Origin: Pseudomonas sp. UBA6562
Lineage (GTDB): Bacteria; Pseudomonadota; Gammaproteobacteria; Pseudomonadales; Pseudomonadaceae
Length of the DNA stretch: 64,000 nt
Assembly: GCF_002434265.1 (NCBI RefSeq)
Contig: NZ_DJJS01000004.1
Coordinates: forward strand, 124,001 to 188,000
Direction: 5' to 3'
In this document: piece after piece, positions 26,721 to 35,935 of the stretch
Position numbering within the stretch: position 1 is the first letter of the stretch
Layout of the letters: every line of letters starts with the position of its first letter
Program-made: the position numbers and the translations under genes
The notes under the pieces: model-generated
The model's database searches: none
What the model was told of the DNA's origin: nothing
Seen by the model: only the letters and a program-made list of their open reading frames with translations

Positions 26721-28155
26721 GCCGCGCTGGCGCCTGCTGCCGCGCTCGCTGCTGGGGCGCATGCTGCTGCTGACCTTGCTGGTGGTGCTGCTCGCCCAGG
26801 GGCTGTCGAGCCTGATCTGGGTCGCCCAGTTGCGCGCCAGCCAGTTGCAGGGGCTGCAAGCCAGCGCACGCAGCCTGGCCCATTCGATGAGCGCCAGCGT
26901 CAGTTATTTCCGCTCGTTGCCCGTGGCCTACCGGCCGATGGTGCTCGACCAGCTGCGCAGCATGGGCGGCACGCGTTTCTTCGTCTCGCTCAACGACCGC
27001 CCTCTGGACATGCCGAGCCTGCCGGCCACGGCGCGCAAGCAGGCAGTGATCGAAGTGTTCGACCAGGTCCTGCACGAGCGGCTCGGCGCGCAGACCGACT
27101 TCACCGTGGAGTTCGTCACGCCACAGGAGCTGCGCATCTTCAACAGCGGCCTGAAGCTCGACGAGCTGCCGCGCTCCTGGGCGCACTACGCGCTGACCCT
27201 AGAGCCGCTCAATCCGCCGGTGCTGGTGATCCAGATCCCTTTGGCCGAACACGAATGGCTGTACATCGCCTCCTTGCTGCCCGAGCCCTACACCGGCCTG
27301 GAAGAGCAGGGCCTGCCGCGCCAACAGATCGGTTTCGTCGGCCTCACCACGGCCTTGCTGTTGCTGTTCATCGGCCTGTTGGTGCATTGGCAGACCCGCC
27401 CGCTCAAGCGCCTGGCCAGGGCCGCGCGCGACCTGTCGCTGGGCGCCGACGTGGCGCCGCTGGCCGGCGGTGGCGGCAGCGAAGTGGTGGAGGTGACACG
27501 CGCCTTCAACAGCATGCGCGAGCGCATCAGCCGTTACCTGACCGAACGCAGCCAGCTGTTCAGCGCCATCTCCCACGACCTGCGCACGCCCATCACGCGC
27601 TTGCGCCTGCGCGTCGAGCTGCTCGAGGACGAACAGGCGCAGCGCACCTTCAACCGCGACCTCGACGAGCTGGAGCTGCTGGTCAAAGGTGCGCTGCAAT
27701 GCGTCAAGGACACCGACATCCACGAGAACATCGAGCCGATCGACCTCAACCAGGTGCTGGAAATCCTCGCCGAGCCCTACCTGCGCGACGGGCGCATCAC
27801 CCTCGAAGGCCGGGCGCTGGCGCCCTATCCGGGTAAATCCCTGGCCCTGCGCCGCTGCATCGGCAACCTGATCGACAACGCCATCAAGTACGGCGAGCGC
27901 GCCCACCTGCGCATTCTCGACAGCGCCACCGGCTTCGTGCTGCAGGTCGACGACTGCGGCCCCGGTGTGCCGCAGCAGCGTCTGGAACAGGTGTTCGAGC
28001 CGCATTTCCGTCTGGCCGTGCAGCAGCAGGGCTACGGCCTGGGGCTGGGCATCGCGCGCAACATCGCCCACAGCCACGGCGGCGAGGTGAGCCTGCTGAA
28101 CCTGCGCCAGGGCGGCCTGCGCGTCACCCTGAGCCTGCCGCGCAGCGCCGAATGA
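26701..28155 (+). CDS. gltS: Sensor histidine kinase GltS/GtrS for glucose metabolites
   Basis: A 484-residue kinase: helix 1 at about 19-42, periplasmic sensor domain about 43-205, helix 2 at about 208-228, HAMP linker, then HisKA with His292 in SAISHDLRTPITRLR and a HATPase with NLIDNAIKYG, DDCGPGVP and GYGLGLGIA. In Pseudomonas the sensor (GtrS) binds 2-ketogluconate and 6-phosphogluconate. It forms an operon with gltR and lies immediately before the gts transporter genes. Confidence 0.92.
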   Translation: MSARVSEPRWRLLPRSLLGRMLLLTLLVVLLAQGLSSLIWVAQLRASQLQGLQASARSLAHSMSASVSYFRSLPVAYRPMVLDQLRSMGGTRFFVSLNDRPLDMPSLPATARKQAVIEVFDQVLHERLGAQTDFTVEFVTPQELRIFNSGLKLDELPRSWAHYALTLEPLNPPVLVIQIPLAEHEWLYIASLLPEPYTGLEEQGLPRQQIGFVGLTTALLLLFIGLLVHWQTRPLKRLARAARDLSLGADVAPLAGGGGSEVVEVTRAFNSMRERISRYLTERSQLFSAISHDLRTPITRLRLRVELLEDEQAQRTFNRDLDELELLVKGALQCVKDTDIHENIEPIDLNQVLEILAEPYLRDGRITLEGRALAPYPGKSLALRRCIGNLIDNAIKYGERAHLRILDSATGFVLQVDDCGPGVPQQRLEQVFEPHFRLAVQQQGYGLGLGIARNIAHSHGGEVSLLNLRQGGLRVTLSLPRSAE

Positions 28156-28161
28156 GCAGGC

Positions 28162-28185
28162 CTTTGTCACCGATCGGTGACAAAG
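28162..28185. promoter_or_regulatory. Perfect 24-bp palindrome upstream of gtsA
   Basis: CTTTGTCACCGA is followed at once by its exact reverse complement. It starts 7 bases after the gltS stop and lies 101 bases before the gtsA start. No U-tract follows, so an operator (possibly for GltR2, whose gene is next door) is as likely as a terminator stem. Confidence 0.55.
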
Positions 28186-28262
28186 ACGCGGCGCTTCGTT
28201 ACCTGGCGCTGCGGCTCGCCTGATTAGACTCCGAGGCAAGCGCAAGCACTCGACTTGCTCGC

Positions 28263-28278
28263 ATAACAAAAACAAAGG
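28263..28278 (+). promoter_or_regulatory. CA-rich Crc/Hfq-like motif at the gtsA ribosome site
   Basis: ATAACAAAAACAAAGG contains AAnAAnAA twice and runs straight into the ribosome-binding AAAGG before the gtsA ATG. Hfq/Crc binds such A-rich stretches to block translation when better carbon sources are present; the gts genes are reported Crc targets in P. putida. Confidence 0.55.
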
Positions 28279-28285
28279 TTTTCAC

Positions 28286-29548
28286 ATGAACGCATTCACT
28301 CGCCTGGCTACTGCCGTCTCTCTCGCTTGCTCCCTGCCCCTTAGCGCCGTCGCAGCCGACAACGGTACCGTCGAAGTGCTGCACTGGTGGACCTCCGGTG
28401 GCGAAGCCGCCGCCGTTCAAACCCTCAAGCAGCAGATCGAAAAAGACGGCTTCACCTGGAAAGACAACGCCGTCGCCGGCGGTGGCGGCGCGGCGGCCAT
28501 GACCGTGCTGAAAAGCCGCGCGGTCGCCGGCAACCCGCCTGCCGCCGCGCAGATCAAAGGCCCCGACATCCAGGAGTGGGGCGCCCTGGGCCTGCTCACC
28601 GAACTGGACGAGGTCTCCAGCGCCAACAAGTGGGACGAACTGCTGCCGGCCAAGCTCACGCCGATCTGGAAGTACGACGGCCACTACGTCGCCGTGCCGG
28701 TCAACATCCACCGCGTGAACTGGCTGTGGATCAACCCGCAGGTGTTCGAGAAGGCCGGCGCCAAGGTGCCGGACACCCTCGACGAACTGTTCGCCGCCGC
28801 CGACAAGCTCAAGGCCGCCGGCTTCCAGCCCCTGGCCCATGGCGGCCAGCCGTGGCAGGACAGCACCGTGTTCGAGAACCTGGTGCTGAGCCTCCTCGGG
28901 CCCGAGGGCTACCACAAGGCGTTCGTCGATCTCGACACCGACACCCTCACCGGGCCGAAGATGGTCGACACCTTCAAAGCCCTGCAACGCCTGGCCGGCT
29001 ACATGGACCCCAACCGCGCCGGACGCGACTGGAACATCGCCGCCGCCGACGTGATCACCGGCAAGGCCGGCATGCAGATCATGGGCGACTGGGCCAAGAG
29101 CGAATGGACCGCCGCCAAGAAGACCGCCGGCACCGACTACGTCTGCGTGCCGTTCCCCGGCACCCAGGGCAGCTTCACCTACAACATCGACTCGCTGGCG
29201 ATGTTCAAGCTGACCAAGGAAAACGACATCAAGGCGCAGAACGACCTGGCCAAGGTGGCGCTGGAAAAACCCTTCCAGACCGCCTTCAACCAGAACAAAG
29301 GCTCCTTGCCCGTGCGCCAGGACATGGACATGAGCCAGTTCGACGCCTGCACCCAGCGCTCGTCCAAGGACTTCCAGCAGGCCAGCCAGGGCGACGGCCT
29401 GCAGCCGAGCATGGCGCACAACATGGCCTCGACCCTGGCGGTGCAGGGCGCGATCTTCGATGTGGTCAGCAACTTCCTCAACGACCCCAAGGCCGATCCG
29501 GCCAAGGCGGCCAAACAGCTCGACGCGGCCATCAAAGCCGCGCGCTGA
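28286..29548 (+). CDS. gtsA: Glucose ABC transporter, periplasmic binding protein
   Basis: A 420-residue CUT1-type sugar-binding protein with a signal peptide (residues 1-24, ending AVAA). It has the family patterns EVLHWWTSGGEAAAVQTLKQ and AAADVITGKAGMQIMGDWAKSEW. It delivers glucose to GtsBC. The first gene of gtsABCD-oprB, placed after the gltRS regulators. Confidence 0.95.
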   Translation: MNAFTRLATAVSLACSLPLSAVAADNGTVEVLHWWTSGGEAAAVQTLKQQIEKDGFTWKDNAVAGGGGAAAMTVLKSRAVAGNPPAAAQIKGPDIQEWGALGLLTELDEVSSANKWDELLPAKLTPIWKYDGHYVAVPVNIHRVNWLWINPQVFEKAGAKVPDTLDELFAAADKLKAAGFQPLAHGGQPWQDSTVFENLVLSLLGPEGYHKAFVDLDTDTLTGPKMVDTFKALQRLAGYMDPNRAGRDWNIAAADVITGKAGMQIMGDWAKSEWTAAKKTAGTDYVCVPFPGTQGSFTYNIDSLAMFKLTKENDIKAQNDLAKVALEKPFQTAFNQNKGSLPVRQDMDMSQFDACTQRSSKDFQQASQGDGLQPSMAHNMASTLAVQGAIFDVVSNFLNDPKADPAKAAKQLDAAIKAAR

Positions 29549-29635
29549 TGGCCTGGCAGGCCAGCCGCAGCGGGTGATCCACCTGTGCGGCGCGGCCTGC
29601 GTTCATCCGTCTTTTCTCTTCCTGGAACACACGCC

Positions 29636-30544
29636 ATGAACATTGCGACCGCGTCTCGGCGGGCGTCTCCCCTGGACGCCCTGCAACGCTGGCTGCCCAA
29701 GCTGGTGCTGGCCCCGAGCATGCTCATCGTGCTGGTGGGCTTCTACGGCTACATCCTCTGGACCCTGGTGCTGTCCTTCACCCAGTCGACCTTCATGCCC
29801 AGCTACAAATGGGCGGGGCTCACCCAATACGCCAAGCTCATGGCCAACGACCGCTGGTGGGTGGCAAGCAAGAACCTGCTGGTGTTCGGCGGCCTGTTCA
29901 TCGGCATCAGCCTGGTGATCGGCGTGGTGCTGGCGGTGTTGCTCGACCAGCGCATCCGCCGCGAAGGCTTCATCCGCACGGTGTACCTGTACCCCATGGC
30001 CCTGTCGATGATCGTCACCGGCACCGCCTGGAAGTGGCTGCTCAACCCCGGCCTGGGCCTGGACAAGCTGTTGCGCGACTGGGGCTGGGACGGCTTTCGC
30101 TTCGACTGGCTGGTGGACCCGGACCGCGTCGTCTACTGCCTGGTGATCGCCGCCGTGTGGCAGGCCTCGGGCTTCGTCATGGCGCTGTTTCTGGCCGGGC
30201 TGCGCGGGGTCGATCCGTCTATCATCCGCGCCGCCCAGGTCGATGGCGCCAGCCTGCCGCGCATCTACCTGCGCATCGTCCTGCCCAGCCTGCGGCCGGT
30301 GTTCTTCAGCGCGGTGATGATCCTGGCGCACATCGCCATCAAGAGCTTCGACCTGGTGGCAGCGATGACCGCCGGCGGGCCGGGCTACGCCTCCGACCTG
30401 CCAGCGATGTTCATGTACAACTTCACCTTCAGCCGCGGCCAGATGGGCATGGGCTCGGCCAGCGCCATCCTCATGCTCGGCGCCATCCTGGCGATCCTGG
30501 TGCCGTACCTGTATTCCGAACTCAGGAGCAAGCGCCATGACTAG
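29636..30544 (+). CDS. gtsB: Glucose ABC transporter permease GtsB
   Basis: A 302-residue inner-membrane permease of the MalF/UgpA class with six helices. The EAA loop is GLRGVDPSIIRAAQVDGASLPRIYLRIVLPSLRP. ATG at 29636 is used; earlier in-frame codons have no ribosome site. A small stem-loop (TGGCC, TGGCA, GGCCA) at 29550-29564, right after gtsA, may reduce downstream expression relative to the binding protein. Confidence 0.95.
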   Translation: MNIATASRRASPLDALQRWLPKLVLAPSMLIVLVGFYGYILWTLVLSFTQSTFMPSYKWAGLTQYAKLMANDRWWVASKNLLVFGGLFIGISLVIGVVLAVLLDQRIRREGFIRTVYLYPMALSMIVTGTAWKWLLNPGLGLDKLLRDWGWDGFRFDWLVDPDRVVYCLVIAAVWQASGFVMALFLAGLRGVDPSIIRAAQVDGASLPRIYLRIVLPSLRPVFFSAVMILAHIAIKSFDLVAAMTAGGPGYASDLPAMFMYNFTFSRGQMGMGSASAILMLGAILAILVPYLYSELRSKRHD

Positions 30545-31373
30545 CCGTCGCGGATTCTCCGCAAGCCGCCTGGCCATCTACGCCACCCTGCTGCTGGCCT
30601 GTGCGGTGTACCTGGTGCCGCTGATCGTGATGCTGCTGACCAGCTTCAAGTCCCCCGACGACATCCGTACCGGCAACCTGCTGAGCTGGCCCGAGGTGAT
30701 CACCGGCATCGGCTGGTTCAAGGCCTGGGACAGCGTCGGCGGCTACTTTTGGAACTCGGTGAAGATCACCGTGCCGGCGGTGGTGGTGTCCACGCTGATC
30801 GGCGCGCTCAACGGCTACGTGCTGTCGATGTGGCGCTTCCGCGGCTCGCAGCTGTTCTTCGGGCTGCTGCTGTTCGGCTGCTTCCTGCCGTTCCAGACCG
30901 TGCTGCTGCCGGCCTCGTTCACCCTCGGCAAGCTGGGCCTGGCGAGCACCACCACAGGCCTGGTGTTGATGCACATCGTCTACGGCCTGGCCTTCACCAC
31001 GCTGTTCTTCCGCAACTACTACACCAGCGTGCCGCAGGCCCTGGTGCAGGCGGCGCGGCTGGACGGGGCGGGGTTCTTCACCATCTTCACGCGCATCCTG
31101 CTGCCGATGTCGCTGCCGATCATCATGGTCTGCCTGATCTGGCAGTTCACCCAGATCTGGAACGACTTCCTGTTCGGCGTGGTGTTCGCCAGTGGCGACG
31201 CGCAGCCGATCACCGTGGCATTGAACAACCTGGTCAACACCAGCACCGGGGTCAAGGAATACAACGTCGACATGGCGGCGGCGATGATCGCGGGGCTTCC
31301 GACCCTGCTGGTCTACGTGGTCGCCGGCAAATACTTCCTGCGCGGCCTCACGGCCGGCGCGGTCAAGGGGTGA
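30537..31373 (+). CDS. gtsC: Glucose ABC transporter permease GtsC
   Basis: A 278-residue permease of the MalG/UgpE class with six helices. The EAA loop is YYTSVPQALVQAARLDGAGFFTIFTRILLPMSLPI. It overlaps gtsB by eight bases and pairs with it in the membrane. Confidence 0.95.
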   Translation: MTSRRGFSASRLAIYATLLLACAVYLVPLIVMLLTSFKSPDDIRTGNLLSWPEVITGIGWFKAWDSVGGYFWNSVKITVPAVVVSTLIGALNGYVLSMWRFRGSQLFFGLLLFGCFLPFQTVLLPASFTLGKLGLASTTTGLVLMHIVYGLAFTTLFFRNYYTSVPQALVQAARLDGAGFFTIFTRILLPMSLPIIMVCLIWQFTQIWNDFLFGVVFASGDAQPITVALNNLVNTSTGVKEYNVDMAAAMIAGLPTLLVYVVAGKYFLRGLTAGAVKG

Positions 31374-31376
31374 CAC

Positions 31377-32534
31377 ATGGCACGCTTGCAACTTCGTAAC
31401 GTCAACAAACGCTATGGCAGCGGTCTGCCAGACACCCTCAAGGCCATCGACCTGGCCATCGATTCGGGTGAGTTCCTGATCCTGGTCGGCCCCTCAGGCT
31501 GTGGCAAATCGACCCTGATGAACTGCATCGCCGGGCTCGAAGACATCAGCGGCGGCGAGATCCTGGTCGAGGGCGTCGACATCAGCGGCATGAGCCCCAA
31601 GGATCGCGACATCGCCATGGTGTTCCAGTCCTATGCGCTGTACCCGACCATGACCGTGCGCGAGAACATCGCCTTCGGCCTGAAGATCCGCAAGATGCCC
31701 CAGGCCGCCATCGACGAGGAAGTGGGCCGCGTCGCGCGCCTGCTGCAGATCGAGCACCTGCTCGGGCGCAAGCCCGGCCAGCTGTCCGGCGGCCAGCAGC
31801 AGCGCGTGGCCATGGGCCGGGCGCTGGCGCGCAGGCCGCAGATCTACCTGTTCGACGAACCCTTGTCGAACCTCGACGCCAAGCTGCGGGTGGAGATGCG
31901 CACCGAAATCAAGCTGATGCACCAGCGCTTGAAGACCACCACGGTGTACGTCACCCACGACCAGATCGAAGCCATGACCCTGGGCGACAAGGTTGCGGTG
32001 ATGAAAGACGGTATCATTCAGCAGTTCGGCACCCCGCAGCAGATCTACAACGACCCGGCCAACCAGTTCGTGGCGAGCTTCATCGGCTCGCCACCGATGA
32101 ACTTCATCCCCGCCACCCTGATCCATCAGGACGGCCGCGTGCTGGCCCAGCTCGACAGCGGCCAGCAGCGCTGCGACCTGCCGCTGCGGGTGCCGGGTGA
32201 CCTCGCGGGCCGCGAGGTGGTGCTGGGCATCCGCCCGGAACAGATTGCCCTGGGCCCCGAGCAGGGCAATGGCCTGCCATCGATCGGCGCGCAAGTCGAA
32301 GTGCTCGAACCCACGGGTCCCGACCTGTTGGTGTTCGTCTCCCTCAATGGCAGCAAAGTCTGCTGCCGATTGGCGCCGGACGTCGTCTGCCGAGTGGGCG
32401 ACAGTCTGCGCCTGCAATTGGATCCAGCCCGCGTGCTGCTGTTCGACGCGCAGACCGGCGAACGCCTGGACCGCATTACCGAACAGGGCTTGCCGGACAG
32501 CGCCGCCGCGCGTCCGGTCGGCGCGCTGGACTAA
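31377..32534 (+). CDS. gtsD: Glucose ABC transporter ATPase GtsD
   Basis: A 385-residue ATPase of the MsmX/UgpC type. Walker A is GPSGCGKST, the signature is LSGGQQQRVAMGRAL, Walker B is IYLFDEPLSNLDAKLR, and a C-terminal TOBE/MalK-like domain begins near residue 240. Starts three bases after gtsC. Confidence 0.95.
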   Translation: MARLQLRNVNKRYGSGLPDTLKAIDLAIDSGEFLILVGPSGCGKSTLMNCIAGLEDISGGEILVEGVDISGMSPKDRDIAMVFQSYALYPTMTVRENIAFGLKIRKMPQAAIDEEVGRVARLLQIEHLLGRKPGQLSGGQQQRVAMGRALARRPQIYLFDEPLSNLDAKLRVEMRTEIKLMHQRLKTTTVYVTHDQIEAMTLGDKVAVMKDGIIQQFGTPQQIYNDPANQFVASFIGSPPMNFIPATLIHQDGRVLAQLDSGQQRCDLPLRVPGDLAGREVVLGIRPEQIALGPEQGNGLPSIGAQVEVLEPTGPDLLVFVSLNGSKVCCRLAPDVVCRVGDSLRLQLDPARVLLFDAQTGERLDRITEQGLPDSAAARPVGALD

Positions 32535-32546
32535 CAACAACAGAAA
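32531..32546 (+). promoter_or_regulatory. CA motif (AACAACAA) at the oprB ribosome site
   Basis: AACAACAACAGAAAGG carries a canonical AAnAAnAA Crc/Hfq target joined to the ribosome site AAAGGA of oprB. Together with the similar motif at gtsA it suggests post-transcriptional catabolite repression at both ends of the uptake operon. Confidence 0.6.
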
Positions 32547-32558
32547 GGACGTAACGCA

Positions 32559-33902
32559 ATGGAGCATCGCAATCGCATCACCACCCTCGGCTCGCTGGCA
32601 CTCCTGGCCGCAGTCGGCAGCGGCACGGCGCAGGCCGCCGAGGCGTTTTCCAGCGACTCGAAATGGATGACCGGGGACTGGGGCGGCACCCGTACCGAGC
32701 TGCTGGAAAAAGGCTACGACTTCACCGTCGATTACGTGGGCGAGGTGGCCGGCAACCTGCACGGCGGCTACGACCATGACCGCACCGCGCGCTACAGCGA
32801 CCAGTTCGCCCTGGGCGCGCACCTGGACCTGCAGAAGATCCTCGGCTGGCACGATGCCGAGTTCAAGCTGGCGGTCACCGAGCGCAGCGGCCGCAACCTG
32901 TCCAACGACCGCATCAGCGACCCGCGTGCCGGGCAGTTCAGCTCGGTGCAGGAAGTCTGGGGCCGTGGCCAGACCTGGCGACTGACACAGATGTGGATCA
33001 AGCAGAAGTACTTCGACGGCGCACTGGACGTGAAATTCGGCCAGTTCGGCCCGGGCGAGGAGTTCAACAGCTTCCCCTGCGACTTCCAGAACCTGGCCTT
33101 CTGCGGCTCGCAGGTGGGCAACTGGGTCGGCAGCATCTGGTACAACTGGCCGGTCAGCCAATGGGCGCTGCGGGTCAAGTACAACATCGCGCCGGACTTC
33201 TTCGTGCAGGTCGGCGCCTTCGAGCAGAACCCGTCGAACCTCGACACCGGCAACGGCTTCAAGCTCAGCGGCAGCGGCACCAAGGGTGCCATCCTGCCGG
33301 TCGAGGCGGTGTGGCAGCCACGGTTCAACGGCCTGCCGGGCGAGTACCGCTTGGGCTACTACTACAGCACCGCCGAAGCTCAGGACGTCTACAAGGACAT
33401 CAACGGCAACGCCCAAGGCGTGTCCGGCAGCGGCTTCCGCTCGCATTCGAGCAAGCACGGCTGGTGGGTGGTGGCCCAGCAGCAGGTCACCGCGCACGCG
33501 GGCGACGTCAACCGCGGCCTGAACCTGTTCGCCAACTTCACCGTGCACGACAAGGCCACCAACGTGGTCGACAACTACCAGCAGGTGGGCTTGGTGTACA
33601 AAGGCGCCTTCGACGCCCGGCCCAAGGACGACATCGGCTTCGGCGTGGCGCGCATCCATGTCAACGACGACGTGCGCAAGCGCGCCGACCAGCTCAATGC
33701 CCAGCTGGGTGTGGACAATTACGACGATCCGCGCTTCACCCCGCTGCAACGCACCGAGTACAACGCCGAGCTCTACTACGGCTTCCACGTCACCAATTGG
33801 CTGACCGTGCGTCCCAACCTGCAATACATCAAGAGCCCTGGCGGGGTGGACCAAGTGGACAACGCCCTGGTCGCAGGCTTGAAGATTCAGTCGTCATTCT
33901 GA
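32559..33902 (+). CDS. oprB: Carbohydrate-selective porin OprB
   Basis: A 447-residue outer-membrane porin that admits glucose. Signal peptide is residues 1-27 (ending GTAQAAE), followed by KWMTGDWGGTRTELLEKGYDF, the typical OprB N-terminus, and a beta barrel ending in VAGLKIQSSF with C-terminal phenylalanine. It is placed 24 bases after gtsD. Confidence 0.95.
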   Translation: MEHRNRITTLGSLALLAAVGSGTAQAAEAFSSDSKWMTGDWGGTRTELLEKGYDFTVDYVGEVAGNLHGGYDHDRTARYSDQFALGAHLDLQKILGWHDAEFKLAVTERSGRNLSNDRISDPRAGQFSSVQEVWGRGQTWRLTQMWIKQKYFDGALDVKFGQFGPGEEFNSFPCDFQNLAFCGSQVGNWVGSIWYNWPVSQWALRVKYNIAPDFFVQVGAFEQNPSNLDTGNGFKLSGSGTKGAILPVEAVWQPRFNGLPGEYRLGYYYSTAEAQDVYKDINGNAQGVSGSGFRSHSSKHGWWVVAQQQVTAHAGDVNRGLNLFANFTVHDKATNVVDNYQQVGLVYKGAFDARPKDDIGFGVARIHVNDDVRKRADQLNAQLGVDNYDDPRFTPLQRTEYNAELYYGFHVTNWLTVRPNLQYIKSPGGVDQVDNALVAGLKIQSSF

Positions 33903-33953
33903 GACCGTTTGTTGTAACTTTACGCACTTCTCGCAGCCGCTTCGGTGGCTGAA

Positions 33954-33987
33954 CGTCACAGGCCTGGGTCGAACCGGGCCTGTGACG
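33954..33987. terminator. Hairpin after oprB
   Basis: A perfect 11-bp stem (CGTCACAGGCC and GGCCTGTGACG) with a 12-base loop lies 52 bases after the oprB stop and 36 before the next gene. It has no U-tract, so it may partly terminate or protect the gts-oprB transcript. Confidence 0.45.
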
Positions 33988-34022
33988 GTAGCGCCCCTAA
34001 AGACAACAAGAGCTTCAAACCC

Positions 34023-34877
34023 ATGCCCGAACATCCACTCCACTGCCTTTTCAGCCCCGAGCGGCCCAGGCCGACCTTCGAGTGGGCGCGTCATCAGCAG
34101 CGCGACGTGCTGGTGATCGATCATCCGCGTTGCCAGGCCGTGTTCAGCCGTCAAGGCGCACAACTGCTGCACTTCCAACCCACCGGCGAACTGCCCTGGC
34201 TGTGGTGCGCCGCGAAATGGCCGCACGTGGGTGCGATCCGTGGCGGGGTGCCGGTGTGCTGGCCCTGGTACGGCCGCCACCCCAGCGAAGACCTGTGGCC
34301 GACCCATGGCTGGGCGCGTTTGCTCGACTGGCAACTGTTGGGCAGCGAAGAGGACGCCGAGGGCGTCAGCCTGACCTGGCGCCTGCAACTGTGCGACTGG
34401 CAGGTCGAACTCCAGGCACGGCTGTCCAGCACCATGGAACTGAAGCTGACCACCGAGCACCAGGACAGCGAAACCTGCCAGTTGAGCCATGCGCTGCTGG
34501 CCTATTGGCGCATCAGTCACGTGTCAAAGATAGCGCTGTCTGGGCTGGAAAACGTCGAGGGCTATGACCGCATGAACCGCAGCGCCTGCCGTCAGAGCGG
34601 TGCGTTCAAGGTGCAGGGCAGTTGCGAGCGCGTGTACCCCGGCATGGCCGCCCTGCAGGTGCAGGACGCGGCCTGGGAGCGGGCGTTGTGCATCGACACC
34701 AGCGACGGCGACGACACCGTGGTCTGGCATCCGGGCAGCCGACCGCTGGTGGGCGTGACCGGGCGCGAGGCGCGCAGCTTCGTCTGCGTCGAGGCCGCCA
34801 GCGGCTGCAAGGAAGGCCTCAGCCTGGCGCCGGGCGAACAAGCGCACCTGCGCTTGCAGGCCCACCGCCTCAGCTGA
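34023..34877 (+). CDS. D-hexose-6-phosphate mutarotase (YeaD/GalM-like)
   Basis: A 284-residue aldose-1-epimerase-fold protein. The pattern GAQLLHFQPTGELPWLWCAAKW...GAIRGGVPVCWPWYGRHP and the C-terminal VVWHPGSRPLVGVTGREARSFVCVEAASG fit the glucose-6-phosphate epimerase group. It would interconvert glucose-6-phosphate anomers for Zwf. ATG at 34023 is chosen; the ribosome site is weak. Its end overlaps convergent hexR by eight bases. Confidence 0.88.
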   Translation: MPEHPLHCLFSPERPRPTFEWARHQQRDVLVIDHPRCQAVFSRQGAQLLHFQPTGELPWLWCAAKWPHVGAIRGGVPVCWPWYGRHPSEDLWPTHGWARLLDWQLLGSEEDAEGVSLTWRLQLCDWQVELQARLSSTMELKLTTEHQDSETCQLSHALLAYWRISHVSKIALSGLENVEGYDRMNRSACRQSGAFKVQGSCERVYPGMAALQVQDAAWERALCIDTSDGDDTVVWHPGSRPLVGVTGREARSFVCVEAASGCKEGLSLAPGEQAHLRLQAHRLS

Positions 34878-35742
34878 GCGGGTCGTCTTCGATGGGGTAG
34901 CGGCTGGCGTTCAGGCTTTCCTTGATCTTGCGCAGGTGCGGCTGGAAATCCACGCCGCGGCGCAGGGTCATGCCCGTGGCCAGCACGTCGAGCACGGTGA
35001 GCTGGATGATGCGCGAGGTCATCGGCATGTAGATGTCGGTGTCCTCGGGCAGGGGAATGTGCAGGCTCAAGCTGCACGCCTCGGACAGCGGCGAGCCGGC
35101 AGCGGTGAGGGCCAGCACCGAGGCGCCGTTTTCCCGCGCCGTGCGCGCCACCTCGACCAGTTCGCGGGTGCGGCCGGTGTAGGAAATCATCACGAACAGA
35201 TCCCCGGTGTGCGCCACCGAGGCCAGCATGCGCTGCATCAGCACATCGGCATGGGCCGACACCGCCAGGTTGAAGCGGAAGAACTTGTGCTGCGCGTCCA
35301 CCGCCACCGGGGCCGAGGCGCCGAGGCCGCAGAAGTGGATCTGCCGGGCCTGGATCATCATGTCGACGGCGCGGCTGATCTGCTGTGGGTCGATCTGCTG
35401 GCAGGCGCTGTCCAACGAGGCGATGGCGCTGCCGAAGATCTTCTGGGTGTAGGCGGCCGGGTCGTCGTCCGGCTCCACCGCGCGGCTGACGTAGGCGGCG
35501 CCGCTGGCCAGGCTCTGCGCCAGTTGCAGCTTGAGCTCGGGGTAGCCACTGACCTCGAACGAGCGGCAGAAGCGGTTGACGGTCGGTTCGCTGACCTTGG
35601 CCGCCTGGGCCAGCGCCGCGATACTGAACCGGGTGGCCTGTTGCGGGTTGAGCAAAATGACTTCGGCGACTTTGCGTTCAGCCTTGTTGAGGTCGTCGAG
35701 ACGTCCCTGGATCTGTTCCAGAAGGTTTCGCACGCGGTCCAT
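34870..35742 (-). CDS. hexR: HexR transcriptional repressor of glucose catabolism
   Basis: A 290-residue RpiR-family repressor: N-terminal helix-turn-helix (FSIAALAQAAKVSEPTVNRFCRSFEVSGYPELKLQL, about residues 38-75) and C-terminal SIS sugar-phosphate domain (IHFCGLGASAPVAVDAQHKFFR, VMISYTGRTRELVEVARTA). In P. putida it is released from DNA by KDPG. It diverges from zwf, and a HexR site lies between them. Confidence 0.96.
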   Translation of the reverse strand: MDRVRNLLEQIQGRLDDLNKAERKVAEVILLNPQQATRFSIAALAQAAKVSEPTVNRFCRSFEVSGYPELKLQLAQSLASGAAYVSRAVEPDDDPAAYTQKIFGSAIASLDSACQQIDPQQISRAVDMMIQARQIHFCGLGASAPVAVDAQHKFFRFNLAVSAHADVLMQRMLASVAHTGDLFVMISYTGRTRELVEVARTARENGASVLALTAAGSPLSEACSLSLHIPLPEDTDIYMPMTSRIIQLTVLDVLATGMTLRRGVDFQPHLRKIKESLNASRYPIEDDPLS

Positions 35743-35851
35743 GGGGTGTCCTTGATTCGGTGAGACGGCCGAGGCACTCGGCTTTTTCGGTGGCGTCTAT
35801 CCTACTGGCGGTCGCTCAGGCGCACCACTTGTCTAAGGGAAAACTGCCATA

Positions 35852-35870
35852 TGTTGTTAGATTTACTACA
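35852..35870. promoter_or_regulatory. HexR operator between hexR and zwf
   Basis: TGTTGTTAGATTTACTACA is a dyad centred on GAT with only two arm mismatches and keeps the TTGT...ACA core. It lies 66-84 bases before the zwf start and 110-128 before hexR, so it can control zwf-pgl-eda and hexR itself. Confidence 0.75.
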
Positions 35871-35935
35871 TCTAGTGTTGAAAAACAGGTTTGAAACCGG
35901 TATTCCTACCCTAACTCTATAAAAGAACCACATTC

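Noticed and set aside
31494..33854. 786-codon minus-strand frame opposite gtsD and oprB
   Set aside because: Antisense shadow of GC-ending codons in two clear genes; no recognisable protein features.
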